The notes beneath the pieces were generated by a model. The model was not told the DNA's origin and searched no databases. It worked only from the letters and a program-made list of their open reading frames with translations. A stretch of 52,978 bases of DNA from Lenisia limosa (Eukaryota; Breviatea). Within the stretch, counting starts at the first letter, position 1. Every line of letters starts with the position of its first letter. The stretch lies in NCBI GenBank assembly GCA_001655205.1, contig LPNZ01009472.1, forward strand, positions 1-52,978, given 5' to 3'. Position numbers and translations under genes: made by a program. Shown here in pieces: positions 21,735 through 34,000 of the stretch.

Positions 21735-24131
21735 ATGACTGCTCCATTGACAATGGTGGAAGACAGAAATAACTGTCAAAATGTAGAGGAGACTGAAAGA
21801 AGTCTCCAAGAAACTTCTTGTTTCCAAGGAGAGAAATGCTGTAGTGGTGCTGAGAAGAAAGGTTTGTGTAGGGTTCTTAGAGAGTTGGCTCTAAGAGTCG
21901 TATATCTTCAAGCGATTTCCTAGGTTGTCTTTTTTATTACTTTGTTTAAGAAAGAGGTGGGATGGGGCAGCAACAGATGTGCTACAAATGTTTTCTTCTA
22001 GATTGAGAAAATAATTTACCTTGCTTGTATAATACTGGCAAACATATGTTCGTACTCTGATGTGTAAAATACGTTCGTACTCTGATGTCAGAGGCCTAAA
22101 AGGTCGTTGATTAACAGTTGACAGATTCGTGTTGTAAGTCTGCTGAAAAGAAGGAAGATTCATGTTGTAAGTCTGCTGAAAAGAAGGAAGATTCATGTTG
22201 TAAGTCTGCTGAAAAGAATGAAGATTCGTGTTGTAAGTCTGCTGAAAAGAAGGAAGATTCGTGTTGTAAGTCTGCTGAAAAGAAAGAGTATCTTGAAACA
22301 GAAGCCGGTGGATGCTCCAAGGGTTGCTGCTCACAAACGGTTTGAAAGTCTCTTTTTGGGTTCTGACATAATGGTAGATAGATGAAATCCCGATTGTTGT
22401 GAAAGAGCCTGGGCAATACATCAATACCAACTGTGTTCTTGACAAACCCCGTTATGGCGTATTCTGCTGTCTTGGTAGGTAGACTAAGCTGAACACTCAC
22501 CACTAGGTGCTACCATCCCTTGTGGTGAAGCTGGCTGCCACGGTCTTGAACTTGCCTGTGATGGATGTTGTGGAAATTGCATGTTTTCAGGTCCTAATTT
22601 TGTCGAAGCTTCTGTTCACAAAGCCAACCAACGTATGTTACCTCCAAATACTTTTTTTTCTTGTTCTTTTTTTTTTTCTTACCTTGAAGAGCGCCAAAAG
22701 TACATTAAGGTTGCAGTGTGGCTCTCATTTTTCACAATCTTTTACAATGTGGTATGTTAGTTACCTTGCTTGGATGACTTTCATAAGGATGTTGAGTATT
22801 TTTTAAGGTCCCTTTGTTAACACTTGAAGATCGAAGGAGCAGTCGCAGTATTCTTCGGAGTGTCAGAGGAGTCGCTTTCCCTCCTTGGTTTTGGCCTGGA
22901 TAGGTGAATGGGATTGCCAGGTTGTTTGAAGTGAGATTTTCCACTTATTCTTTCAGTTTTGTTGAAGTTGCGTCAGCTTGTTTGTCCTATTGGAGGCTTA
23001 AGGCCGAAAATGGTAGGTTGTCACCCAATTTGATGCGGTTGCTGTAAAAATACTTTCCTTCTGAGATTTATTGGGTTATTTACTATTTTAGGCGGCAGTG
23101 AAGCCATTTCTCTTTCTCGTGAGAAGACAGCAACCAAATGGTAGGTTTCGGGTACTGTGTTTTAAAAATATGATATTTGAGCAATATGTTACTATATTTC
23201 AATCAATACCATTTGCTTTCACTCTGAAGGATTGGAGTTCTTCTAATTCTCCTGGGAACAATCACGCCTGTCGCTGGTTGGTCCACCATTCCCCCCCTAT
23301 GAATTTACTGTTTAGCTGTCATACAACTCTTTTTCGGAAACAGACCTGGTGAGTTTTTGATATTGCCCTGTTTCGGTCTAACTCTTCAGATACCACTTTG
23401 CCTGGGGTGCTAATTTCTTCTCTCTCGCTTTCATTCATGTTTATCCTCTGGTGGGTTATGGTTTCAGAGAACTCGTCCCATGATTACCTTTTCTTATATT
23501 TTAGGAGACTCAAGCAGAAATATGCCAACCTTTTGAATAGCAGTACTTTGTACATGGATTCGCAGTGCAGTCTTGGGTAAGAAGCATCCATTCTTCAAAA
23601 TAGAAGTTTCAATTTACATTGCTTTTTGAAATGCCAAAAGCCAGATGCCAAAGTCATTTTTTTTTTTTTATTAAAACTACTATTTTACTATGTCATAATT
23701 CATATCTTTTGGTATGTAGCTAAATGATGTTTGCACCTTCATGGCACTTAACAATCAGGTGCATTAAGTTGTCTTTTACGCTCTTTGTCGGGTCTTTGGT
23801 ATACCTTCTGTACTCCAAGATTTGGTTTGCAGACTCTGTTGCAGCCATCATCATCGGGCTCACTATTCTTAAAGAAGGTTTGCGTGAAGCAGTTGTGTAT
23901 TTTTATTTCTTTCAGAATAACACAATTCAATTTTTCCGTTTCTCACAATACTAAGTACCCAGGTATTGACACCATCAAATACGCTTCTGCTGAGGACTTC
24001 ACTGGCGGATGCGGGTAAGTGTTCTTGGAAACAGGCGATGGCTTTTTGCTTTACTCAGCAGATGTTGTGGAGGCAAGCCAAAGACCACTACTGAACCACA
24101 ACTCAATGAGGCCATTGCACATCAAGTCTAA
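21735..24131 (+). CDS. TMEM163/CDF-like cation transporter with Cys-Cys repeat N-terminus
   Basis: Likely metal-ion transporter. The membrane half matches the TMEM163/cation-diffusion-facilitator type: VAVWLSFFTIFYNV, VAVFFGVSEESLSLLGFGLD then SFVEVASACLSYWRL (the GFGLDS motif), IGVLLILLGTITPVAG, GVLISSLSLSFMFILWW, and FTLFVGSLVYLLYSKIWFAD then SVAAIIIGLTILKE. Before it lies a cysteine-rich domain: EKCCSGAEKK in exon 1 (21735-21861), five 11-residue units of DSCCKSAEKKE in exon 2 (22125-22339), then GGCSKGCCSQT, VFCCLGATIPC and CDGCCGNC (exons 22378-22474 and 22507-22632). The C-terminus carries GGCGCCGGKP. All junctions are in phase through about 14 exons to the stop at 24131. Several donors begin gttt. 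Seen: motifs. Inferred: thiolate metal binding at both ends regulating or feeding transport. Confidence 0.8.
22124..22288 (+). repeat. In-frame 33-bp coding minisatellite, five units
   Basis: Five tandem 33-bp units at 22124-22156, 22157-22189, 22190-22222, 22223-22255 and 22256-22288. Each encodes DSCCKSAEKKE, or AEKNE in unit three. Units differ by synonymous tca/tcg and a few other substitutions. The preceding intron ends exactly at the first unit. Confidence 0.97.
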
Positions 24132-24267
24132 TGTCGTATTTATTATCGCAATGCACTGTATGAATGATACTTGGAAGTAAAAAGAATCCAAAATGGGAGT
24201 GAATTGGTGAAATGCATTGATGCATCCCTAAATAAGAAACAGTCTAGAATACCATAGCAGAGAGCAG

Positions 24268-25883
24268 TTAGAAAGCGCCATCAACATCCTCTTCGTATCT
24301 AAAACATCAGCATGGGAGTGAGATTAGTACATTCGATCAATGGAAAAACAAGCCAAATCCTCACCTGGGGTTGCGCTCGAGATGCTTTGCTCTGCGCTCG
24401 ACCTGGCCCATTCTGTTAGTGACCTTCTTGCCACGTCGGCGGCGGATGGCGGCACGGACCTGAGCAAATTATAGACATCCTGTTCCGCCAAGTACTTTAT
24501 ATAGTAACCCCAATACTACTAAACCGATTAATAAGAGTCACTATCTAGAGTAGGTAGCGTTTGAAACAAAATCCCACCAAACTCCCAAGAATATTTCCAC
24601 AAGATCCCTAATTACCTCATTGGGGGAGATGTAAGAGTCATTTTCGTAAAGAGTGCGGCCACCTAAAACGTAAACACCAAAGAATAAGAACACAGCAAAT
24701 GTTAATAATATATGGGAGATGACAATAAGACCAACGGGGAATGAGCTTACCAAAAGATCCCTCGAAAACTCTGAGGGGGTTGAGGACAAAACGAGGGCCA
24801 ATCTCAAGGAGTTCGTGGCTCTCTGCATTGTTCTTATGTTGGTCATGTTCAGCTACAGTGTTAGAAAACGAATGCCTTGTAGTTCTTGAGGATCCTGCCC
24901 CCCCCCCACTATTGACTTTAATTTGATAGTGACGGACCCAAACGCGGCCGCCGATAAGGAAGAATGACAAAACGTGGTCGATGAAGGGCTTGGAGNNNNN
25001 NNNNNNNNNNNNNNNNNNNNNNNNNNNNNNNNNNNNNNNNNNNNNNNNNNNNNNNNNNNNNNNNNNNNNNNNNNNNNNNNNNNTGTGAATCATGATAAAT
25101 CACGTGACGTTCCCTGTAAGAAAAAAAAAAAAAAATGTAGGGAAAACAGACAAATATAGTGTTTCTTATACAATAATACTACAGTTTTCCCTTGGATTCC
25201 GACCTGAGCCAGGAGCTCCTTGAGGACCTGGTGGCAAGGCTCATCGTCAAAGCCCTTGTCAAAGACCAGCAGCGGCCGACTTCCCTTCAGACAGTTGCCC
25301 GTCAGACGAAGGTCATCAAGTGTGTGTACTGGAATAGTTACAAGGTGATGAGAGGCAAACAAAGACATGAATGAACATTAGCCATGCTTACAGCTTTGAA
25401 CGAGCATTTTTGCAGAGGGTCCTTCAGGGGCATTGGAGCACCAAAGGTAAAGATCTTTCATCTTGCGGCCTTCAAGGAAGAGGCACTTGTTGCAATTCTT
25501 CATTTCACAAACCTGAAGAAAGTGAGCCAGGGACATAAAAAAAAAAGAGAATAAATCAAAATATAACACAAAGCTGAGGTAACAAAATGGTGAAGCTGAT
25601 AAAAGACCCACCTCGTTACAAACATCTGTTCTATCCTTGCAATCAAGTTTAGAATCCTTCTTGCTGTGTGGGAGCATGGCTGGGGGATAATAAAACAAAC
25701 AAACACAAGTGCAAAAAACATACATCTCAGATTATCCATCAAATCACGGTGATCGCTCTTGATTCCTCTCGATGAGAAGATAAGAACTCTTTCTTTGGGG
25801 GCCTTAGGCTTGGCTACGGGAGCAGGAGCAGCTTTTTTTGCCTCAGCAATGGCCTTTGCTCTCTTTCTAAGCTTCTTCACCAT
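24268..25883 (-). CDS. BRX1: Ribosome biogenesis protein BRX1 (Brix domain)
   Basis: Nucleolar factor for 60S subunit assembly. Exons give a Lys/Ala-rich start MVKKLRKRAKAIAEAKKA, then the Brix domain: ERVLIFSSRGIKSDHRDLM, MLPHSKKDSKLDCKD, VCEMKNCNKCLFLEGRKMKD, LYLWCSNAPEGPSAKMLVQS, LRLTGNCLKGSRPLLVFDKG, SKPFIDHVLSFFLIGGRVWV, ELLEIGPRFVLNPLRVFEGS and FGGRTLYENDSYISPNEV. It ends IRRRRGKKVTNRMGQVERRA...RYEEDVDGAF with the stop at 24268. The gap 24996-25083 removes a small part between LLAQ and SKPF. It is head-to-head with the gene at 26105 across 221 bp and tail-to-tail with the TMEM163-like gene across 136 bp. Confidence 0.96.
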
Positions 25884-26104
25884 CTTAAACAAATATTAGT
25901 AACTAATACGTTGAAAAAGAAGTAAAATTTCCATTTTGTTTTCTAAAAAGGAAATATCTACGGTCGCGGAAATATCCCTTTTGCTCAATTTTTTGCTGGC
26001 TCTCATCTCTCTCATCTGGCCCTCATTCTCTTATCTTCTTGAACATACCTTAGTGATAAAGAATAAAAGACAAGGCTTGGAGCAGATCCAACCATTACAA
26101 TACA
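25884..26104. promoter_or_regulatory. Compact bidirectional spacer BRX1 / unknown gene
   Basis: A 221 bp divergent spacer with a CT-rich stretch at about 25995-26040 (ctctcatctctctcatctgg, then ccctcattctcttatcttct) on the strand leading into the plus gene. The design resembles the eL19/TMEM163-like spacer. Confidence 0.5.
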
Positions 26105-29100
26105 ATGGTGACGGCGTTGTGCCCCAGCCCGTTGATCATCAAGGGTGGCAATGAGCCCACCGTTGTCAAGATGTTCAGGGACAAGCTTCGCCAGGCTGGA
26201 GGCCGTGACGGCTGGAGCAAGGGAGGCGAACAGCTTTCAAATTGTGTGGCCCAGATGGGGGACTTAGTATACAACTTCCTCTCGCACAGCCAGCATGTAA
26301 GTCCTTTCTTTTACGTTGGTATGTTATCAATACCCTCCTCCCACCCTCCTATGAACATGATAATATGATTACTCTATAGCATGAAGAACTTCGTATGCTT
26401 CTGAGTGACACGATCGCCAACTTAGACCCATCTTGGAAGACAAAGGTTGGAAGCTGGACTATGTTCCTGATTTATTTTAGTGTTTGTTTTTCTGATAACG
26501 CAGGAAAATTTTCTCTCTCCACTGTTGCAAAGTGTTTACGATGAAAGGGAGCACAGAAGACGAGTGTCTGTGGGAGTGTTTAGGCTTTCTTTTTTATACA
26601 CACTATTAGGTTGTGAAGCCATTATACACAGCAATAACTGCAGCCCTTTAGGATCATGATGTCTGGGTTGTTCAACCAAATTGGCTCACATTTGCCTGAA
26701 ATGGTGACGGCTGCTCTCTGTAGACGCAGTTCAAAGCTCTCCCGAATCTTCAGCTACTTTTTCAGGGAAAACCCAACGAAAGCCGTTCAGTGGTTTGGCC
26801 ATTTCTCTTTAAATGGTGGGTGGTTATCACAATATCAATATTTGAACTTAAGTTACTATTATAATAAAGCCCTCAATATTTTTGAACCATTGAATAATCC
26901 ATAGGAACCATGAAGTATGGAGCTGCGTCCATTGTGAGTTTCTTCTATCGCCACAGACAGGGTTGGTTCGGGTGAAGGTTTTGATGGCTTTTTTCGAAGA
27001 GTTACCTTTTTTGTTCATAATCATTACTCTTCAGAATATTGGAATTTGCTTGTTTGGGAGGCGAAGGGATATACTAAAACCATTCCTCCAAACCTTGTCG
27101 TTAAGAAGCAGCAGCTTTGGATGAGACTCAAAGTTGGTGGTTTTTCAGTGAGATTACATAATTATAATGGTTCCGTGCAATTAATGTACAAATTAATTGC
27201 AAAATTTGAAGTAACTCCATTTCAGACACTTTAATTTCAAATTTTGTCAATTAATTTCTTAAAAAAATTAATTTCACGGAGCCCTAATAATTATCAATAT
27301 CATATAAACTTCAGTCTCAGAATCCTCATTTCCACAATATCGTATTATATCATATCATGTGAGTGTTTTCACCGAATACCCGATAATTGCTTTGATGTTT
27401 TGAATAAATCATATTTTTGCTTTTAACAGTGTAGATTCGAGAAACCATCTTGAACATTTGTGAATCGTGCCCTGACTTCTGGACCTCAAATGACTTCATA
27501 AGTTGGCTAAATGTCATATTGTTATAAAAACAATCTGCATAACCTTCATAATGTTTCTAGATGATCTGACCTTTTACTTTTAGACTCTATCACTGATGGC
27601 GGGGTTATTTCTTTGGACCCGGCTTGGTTTGGTGCTGTGCTCGGAGATATGATTCTCAGGAAACAGGGAGACGTTGCTGCAACTTCAACTCTCAAAGAAC
27701 TGGTGGGTTGTTCAAGGACATTTGACGACTTAATGGATGGCCATAATGAGGAGCATCGTGCTACCATATCCTTTTAGTTTGAGTTGTAGAAAATCTGCTT
27801 TGGTTCTTGAGCTTATTACTTTTTGAATGAATGTGTATTAGCCTCTTTAGAGTCAGTTTGCATGAACCTTAATTGCAGTAGAAAGTGCTCCTTCGCAAAA
27901 CAATTCACTTCAACAGATGCGACAATTCATTGTTGAGGGTCCTTGGTCTATGGTGGCTCGATCGGTGTACACATACCTTCTGCCCCATGAAGTATGCAAA
28001 CTCGGCTATCTTGCCTTGACTTGAGCATATTTGAGATACTTACTTCTTAGGTGATTGATCTCTGTGACATGCTCCACGAGGACCCAAGATGCCGCGAGGT
28101 TTCCGACAATTTGACCTCTCCTGGCGGTCATTTCACTTCAAAGTCAGCTTTTCAATTGATTTGCTTGGTTTTCTTTTGGAGGCACTTCCTTGTCCTACTA
28201 TTCTAGTGTCTCCTAGTATGTCATAATTTGCCTAGATCGTTGACAACTTTGGACGTCAGTTGGGAGTCTCTCTGTCCGGTCGGACGTTCCATCGAAACGG
28301 CCAACTTCAATGCCATTACTCCGCTCCTCGTGACCAATGCCATCATCACCCATCCTCATCGCGTCATTGAACTTCTTGTCGGTGACCACAAAGACCCCCA
28401 ACATATTGCCTCAGCGTTCATGATGACCCAAGGCAAACGCCGACCCCCACCCCCCTCACCCCTGGCTGAGGAAAAGCCCTCCGAGGACTCCGCTGACAAT
28501 CCGCCGCTCCCCCAAGAAGGCCAGCCGCCGCCGCCAGAAGAGCCGACTACTCTTGAAGCTTTTCGAAGCCTCCTGGCTGAGTCTGGTATCTCGGGTCGGG
28601 CTCCTCATTCCGCGGCTCCTTGGATGTTTTTTGCAGCGGCTGGTCTTGAAGAGTGGGGAGGGTGGCGAAATAAAAATGGAAAATAAAAGAAAACCCCCAA
28701 AATCAAATCTTTTGGCTGAAATTGCAGTTTACATCTTTCAAAAAGTGCATTTAGCGTGCTACTGTCTGATTATTTAGGTATTGTCCTTATTTGAAATTGG
28801 AACGATTTGAAGCCAACTACCACAGCGGCTCTGTCGGAACGCCACATTACAGCCACCCCTTGAACAAACCTGGTCGTCTTTGGTCCTTGCCTTTTCCCAT
28901 CAGGTTGGTTTGGGTGTTAGTTGATAGTGTAAACAATGTGTGCAACCAAACATACATATGATATATGATTCGATGTTTTTCGAGGGGGTACTTTCAAGAA
29001 ATTCTGTTTTTTATGGGATGCACAACGAGGAAACAACCACCCATGACAATGTAGAGAGGCCTTTGTTGCTTCACTTTGGTGCCTATCCACAAGAGTTAGC

Positions 29101-30064
29101 CTTTCAGAGCTTGATAGTATGCGTGGGTTTGACTAATATATGTGAAGTGTTGGGCTATGTAATGGGAGGAGGGATAGTTAATCGATACCCGTAATTGTTG
29201 AAAATGCTTATGACTGCTTCTGCCAGGTCTACGTGATAATTTTATTACTTTCAACCCAACATGTCATAATGACAGTAGTGTTTGAAGCAAATGAGTACAA
29301 TTTTGTTACAAACCTAGACTCTTTGCAGCTGGAGGCATGGCTTGCGGGTCACCACTTCAAGCCAAGGAGGTGCTATTTAGGTTTGTACGGGGAAATTCAG
29401 CTCTCCAGTTAATCTGTTTGTTAGCAATATTGATGGTATCAATCAAGTGCATAACCGTGTATTTGTTTCTTATTTCTACCTAACCTGGTAGATGACGAGA
29501 AAGTTGGAACCGAAGATGATGAAGGAACCAAGATTCCGGAAAACAAGGGATTCATGGGGTGGATCATTTCAAGGGCACAAAGTGGGCATATTCAGGTGAG
29601 AATGGTAAATTGAAATAGACTATCAATCAGTTTTATTAAACTCTATGACAACTGCAATACCATATGGGCTTCATTGAGTGTTTTTGAGTACAAATCTGCA
29701 ATGTAGTATTACTGTTCTTCAAATAGCCTTCTTTTTTACATGTTTGGTTTTGAGTTTCCAGGACCGAAGTAGGTCTTCATGGCTCCAAGCCGATACAGAC
29801 TTTGTGCTCAGCTCACAAGATGCTGTACGCCAACTGTCACTCATGGCCGGGCGGAGGGCTGCCTGGTTACTACAACCTGACGCTACGACCTTTTCTTGTG
29901 GGCGAAGATGGATGGAATAGGAACAGGAACAATGAAAACGGCTTCTGTTGTTTTGTTGCTGACTTTATTCAGGTGATGAGACCACTGAAGTGAGAAAAAA
30001 AAGAAAGAGAAAGGCGGAGAAGAAGGAAAAGAAGGATAAGAAAAGGTCAAGAAGTTCAGGATGA
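26105..30064 (+). CDS. Large multi-exon protein with Pro-rich linker and Lys-rich C-terminus, unrecognised
   Basis: Family not recognised. Supported exons: MVTALCPSPLIIKGGNEP... (26105-26297), HEELRMLLSDTIANLDPSWK, ENFLSPLLQSVYDEREHRRR, MMSGLFNQIGSHLPEM, TQFKALPNLQLLFQG, GRRRDILKPFLQTL, IRETILNICESCPDFW, VISLDPAWFGAVLGDMILRK (about 27586-27700), MRQFIVEGPWSMVARSVYTY, VIDLCDMLHEDPRCREV, IETANFNAITPLLVTNAIIT (near 28300), an acidic Pro-rich linker with RRPPPPSP and GQPPPPEEP (28440-28550), AFRSLLAESGISG, ADTDFVLSSQDAVRQLSLMA, and a last exon VRKKRKRKAEKKEKKDKKR with the stop at 30064. The helical repeat-like segments faintly recall NELF-B, but the match is too weak to assign. The basic tail suggests a nuclear or nucleolar protein. 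Several borders (26900-27130, 28690-29400) are unresolved. Confidence 0.6.
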
Positions 30065-30572
30065 TCTCCCCAGCCAACCTTTTTTGTTCAGTGAACGTGT
30101 CTGATTATCGGTATTAGTTATGAATGAATGATTGTGATGTAATCTCCTGTTTACTTTCAGTAATTAAAGCACTTCTCCATAATATGTAGAGATAAGAAAT
30201 ATAAAATAGGTTACATCTGGCAGAAAGCGTCCACCATTACGCTTTTACGATACTAACCTAGGCATCATGCAAGCTTTTAAACAATAGAAATATTTCTTTA
30301 ACTTGTGCATTATGCTGATACTTCTAATGAGAACGCATTGTCCAATAATTTTGTCAGATAACATCAAACTGCACCGAAAACCATAAATCAAAACGAGCGG
30401 ACCAACATTATGGGGAAACAGCGTTAGCAACATCGTACAATACATTATAGTGTCAAAATAATAAAAGAAAGGGAGACCGAAATCAAAAGTAAAAAAAAAA
30501 GTTTCTAGCCTCAAATAATAACGGAAGGGGGATTTACCTGGTCGCTGGAAATGTAGTTGTCAGTAATTGCCT
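30065..30572. other. Convergent spacer, no gene seen
   Basis: AT-rich, with an A9 run near 30491. No exon chain is supported on either strand. Confidence 0.5.
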
Positions 30573-30736
30573 TCACTGCTGTTCGCTATTAATCAAAGCG
30601 TTGGTTTCACCACGGTTAATTTTGGCTGTATGGAAGATACCTAAAATGTAACTGAAATTTCAAGCTTACAAAAAGCAAGACCCATCACTGCAAAGGCTAC
30701 ACCTGCAAAAAGGCAGCCAAGAACAAGATCGTTCAT
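30573..30736 (-). CDS. 39-residue single-pass membrane microprotein
   Basis: Two exons: 30736-30670, donor gtaagc, then an acceptor in catacag near 30624, reading SKINRGETNALINSEQQ to the TGA at 30573. The protein begins MNDLVLGCLFAGVAFAVMGL, a single hydrophobic segment with a short polar tail. The size and form fit a small subunit or small integral membrane protein, for example of an inner-mitochondrial or ER complex, but no family is recognised. It was chosen because both splice signals are canonical and the frame closes neatly. It is head-to-head with the PARP-like gene across about 300 bp. Confidence 0.5.
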
Positions 30737-31037
30737 TGTTTGATGAAATGAAGAGTGCAAATTGGTATATTCCTAGTATTACTCTTATATATTTTTAAAT
30801 CAAGATGTAGCAACGTAAGAGCTGGTGGCAAGTGGCCACAAGGCATCCAAAAGGCCCAAGCGGCCAATTACAAAGTCATAACTAGTCCAAAAAGCCTTTT
30901 TGCGAAAAAGCCTAAAAAAAAACCTCCCATTATTAGTCAGCTACCAGTCAGTTACCAGTTATTTAACAAGTTATCAAATAATCGACTCTAGTTTCCAGGA
31001 ATAAGTCAAATCTTTGGTGGTTGGTACAACTGCCAAG

Positions 31038-34000
31038 ATGTCTCAGAGGCCTGAATATGAGGCTTCAGATTTCTTATCAAAGCAAACCCCGTAGGAAAGA
31101 AACAGGATGAATAGAATCATCTTACATTTTCTAGACTGTCGAAGCAGAGTGATGAATGGGGTCGTTTGGAGTATCTCTTGAAGCTTTCACTTTCCTCAAC
31201 AGGTGCAAAGGTATTTTGAAAGGCCATCTTCAGTTTTCACCTTCCCTAGGTTGTTAACGCCTGGGCAGTTGGAAACCCCCACCTCACAATGCAGTTCGAA
31301 AAGAAAACTCAGGTTGGTGGCTGTACTCATTTGCATTGCGCTTGCTCCATGGTATAGATTTTACAATTATCTTTCAATGCATTGGAGGGGTTTGTGTTAG
31401 TGTAGCTGAAACTCGATCAGCAGATTCTGCTTTGGCGGTTACAGATATCGAGATATATCCAATCTTTACAGCTGAGTATTTCATTACTAGATTTTTATTG
31501 CGACTTGCAGATTAAAGTTGAAGCAATTATAGCTAAACCTTATCATAGTTACATGCAAGCAGAAAACCCTCCTATTTGTTCTGGAGCAGCATGATTCCCC
31601 ATACTTTACCACATCATCTTCATGCTACCTCCAGGGCCAACTTATTTTGGACTCGTGGGTGGATGCGACGTGTCTGACAGAGCATAACAGCGTTTCCGAA
31701 GTCTGTACCCGTGGATTCAGGTTCCCTCCACAAGTACGCTTTTCCACCACTTTTACTGCTTCATTGCTCCCTTTTGTTATTCCTCCTCTCTTTTTTTTTT
31801 TCAAACCCCGTGCTCTTATTTTCCCACACTTTCAAAGAATTTAAACGTATCTTTGATTCTGATAACACGGAGTTTCCCCAGCGCCCTCTTTCTGACACTG
31901 TAGGGAATGGTATTCCCCACCGGAGCAGTTGTTCTTCCTGAAGGTTGGCAAGGAACATACCAAAATGCCCCTGCTAAATGCTAAGATTTAAAGGAAATCA
32001 TAAATCCGGCATTTTATACCGTAGGGCACTATGGTTCCGGCCGACGTCTCTACGAGTTTATTCTTTGCAAGACTGGAGGTTTGGCCTGGTTCTGAAACCT
32101 TAACTGTTCATACCACGACTTGAAGGCATGTTTTGCAATATTGTGTTCAGTCAGAGACTTATGGTTATTTTGATCTGTTAGTGGGCCGTTCGTATTGTCT
32201 TGAAGAGGGAATTGCAGTGAGTGCCCGTCCCTCAATTCCTGAGGTATGCTCTGGAAAAGCGTGCTTCAATCAGTCACCAAACTGTTATAGTGGTCTTTGG
32301 GGATCGTTTACTTTCCAATTTAGGGCTACAATAGCGTGTATCTCCACAAAGAAGACGATCAAAACGCCTCCATGATTCTCGGTAAGTGAATTCTTCTTGT
32401 ACCAGTAAGGATCATATCATGGTCTTTTATCGTTATTCCTTAGTCCTTGTTGAATCTTGAAGTGCATATTGACTCTTCAGACCAAACCCCTTCCACTTAC
32501 CACCACGAATACCTCCTCCTCGACCCAAGCCAAGTGAGTCCATTTCAACTTCTCAAGAGGTTTCGATTCCAAGAATACAATATTCTATTTCAATTCTCGA
32601 TTAATATCATCATAACCGTAGATCTGAGGACCTCAAAGACAAAATTTTCTCTCGATATTCAAGGACTTTTTCTGACCTGAGAATCATTGACAACAGCCTG
32701 TCACAAAACCACCTGGGAATCTTCGCCTCAACTTTCCGTGACACCTTAGGTCCTTCCTCTCTACCTCATTCATTTTGAGTTTGATGCTGATGCTGATAGT
32801 GCCGGATCGGTTGGAGGGGACTGTGGTTCAGGATAAATAGTCTTATTGGTATATTTATAAATTGACCAGATGGTACTGTTCCATATCGCAATATTCTAAA
32901 CCAGTGTGTTGCGTAACTGATGTGATGGCTATAGGTGCCGATCTGTGACGTTTGTAATGAGAACTCGGCAACATTGTTCTGTCGCGAGGATCAGGCGCGT
33001 CTCTGCGACGAGTGTGACGAGGAAGTGGGTCCATAAGGATGCTGCTTTGCTGAGATGGGAGTATCAATGAGATCATGGTAACACTGTTTTGTGGATAGCT
33101 TATGATTAATGCATATTGTGCTAATTTTCTAGGTGCACAGTGCTAACAAACTGGTAGCCAGGCATATTCGAGTTCCCCTTCACGAGGTTGGCTCATCCAC
33201 CTTTTGGTGAAGATTTCTCTCTTGAACCCGATCAAACTATATTCTTCCCTTTGACCTACAGCAACCACAATCTTTCGGATCCTGTGCCACGCACAACCTC
33301 CCTGTTGAATTTTTCTGTCCCGTGTGTCAGATTCCTGGTAGGGGGGGGGGGGGNNNNNNNNNNNNNNNNNNNNNNNNNNNNNNNNNNNNNNNNNNNNNNN
33401 NNNNNNNNNNNNNNNNNNNNNNNNNNNNNNNNNNNNAGTCATGTGAGTAATCCTAATCTCCCACAGTTTGTGTACACTGTAAGATGATCGGATCGCACAG
33501 CTCCGGAGAGGCTGCGGCCCACAAATTGGTTTCTATTGGTGGGTGCTTCTCTGGGATTCAGAGTTTAGTTGATTATATGAGAGTTTTTATTATCTCTCAT
33601 TATCCCAATATTATGGAAATATTGAATTCTATTTATTCCGTAGGTGAGGCCTATCAAAGCGCTGTTGGTGCCTCCAATCAGGTATTATGTCAAATGATCG
33701 AGTATTATTTTGTGATATTTCTTCAATAATATTGGTTTCTTTCATAACGTTGTTTGTGCTTTGTATGATATGTGTCATTACTGACTAAATTGGGTTCTCA
33801 ACGACCTCGTTGTTCCAAAATGTAGATAATCTATTACCATGTCACCCTCCTCTCTAGGATGACCCGGTTCTGGATAGCCGCAGACAAGCCATTCTCAACC
33901 AGCTCAACGTCATTGACGATCGTCTTAAGGATGGTGAGTCTGGCATGTTCAGAGTTCAGCGCTTGGCTCGTCACTTGTTCTTGTATTCAGGCTTTTATCA

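Noticed and set aside
21891-22503. Long antisense ORFs (184 and 130 residues) over the Cys-Cys repeat
   Set aside because: They are shadows of the 33-bp repeat, which is a multiple of three and so stays open in several frames. The sense strand has in-phase exons and a coherent protein.
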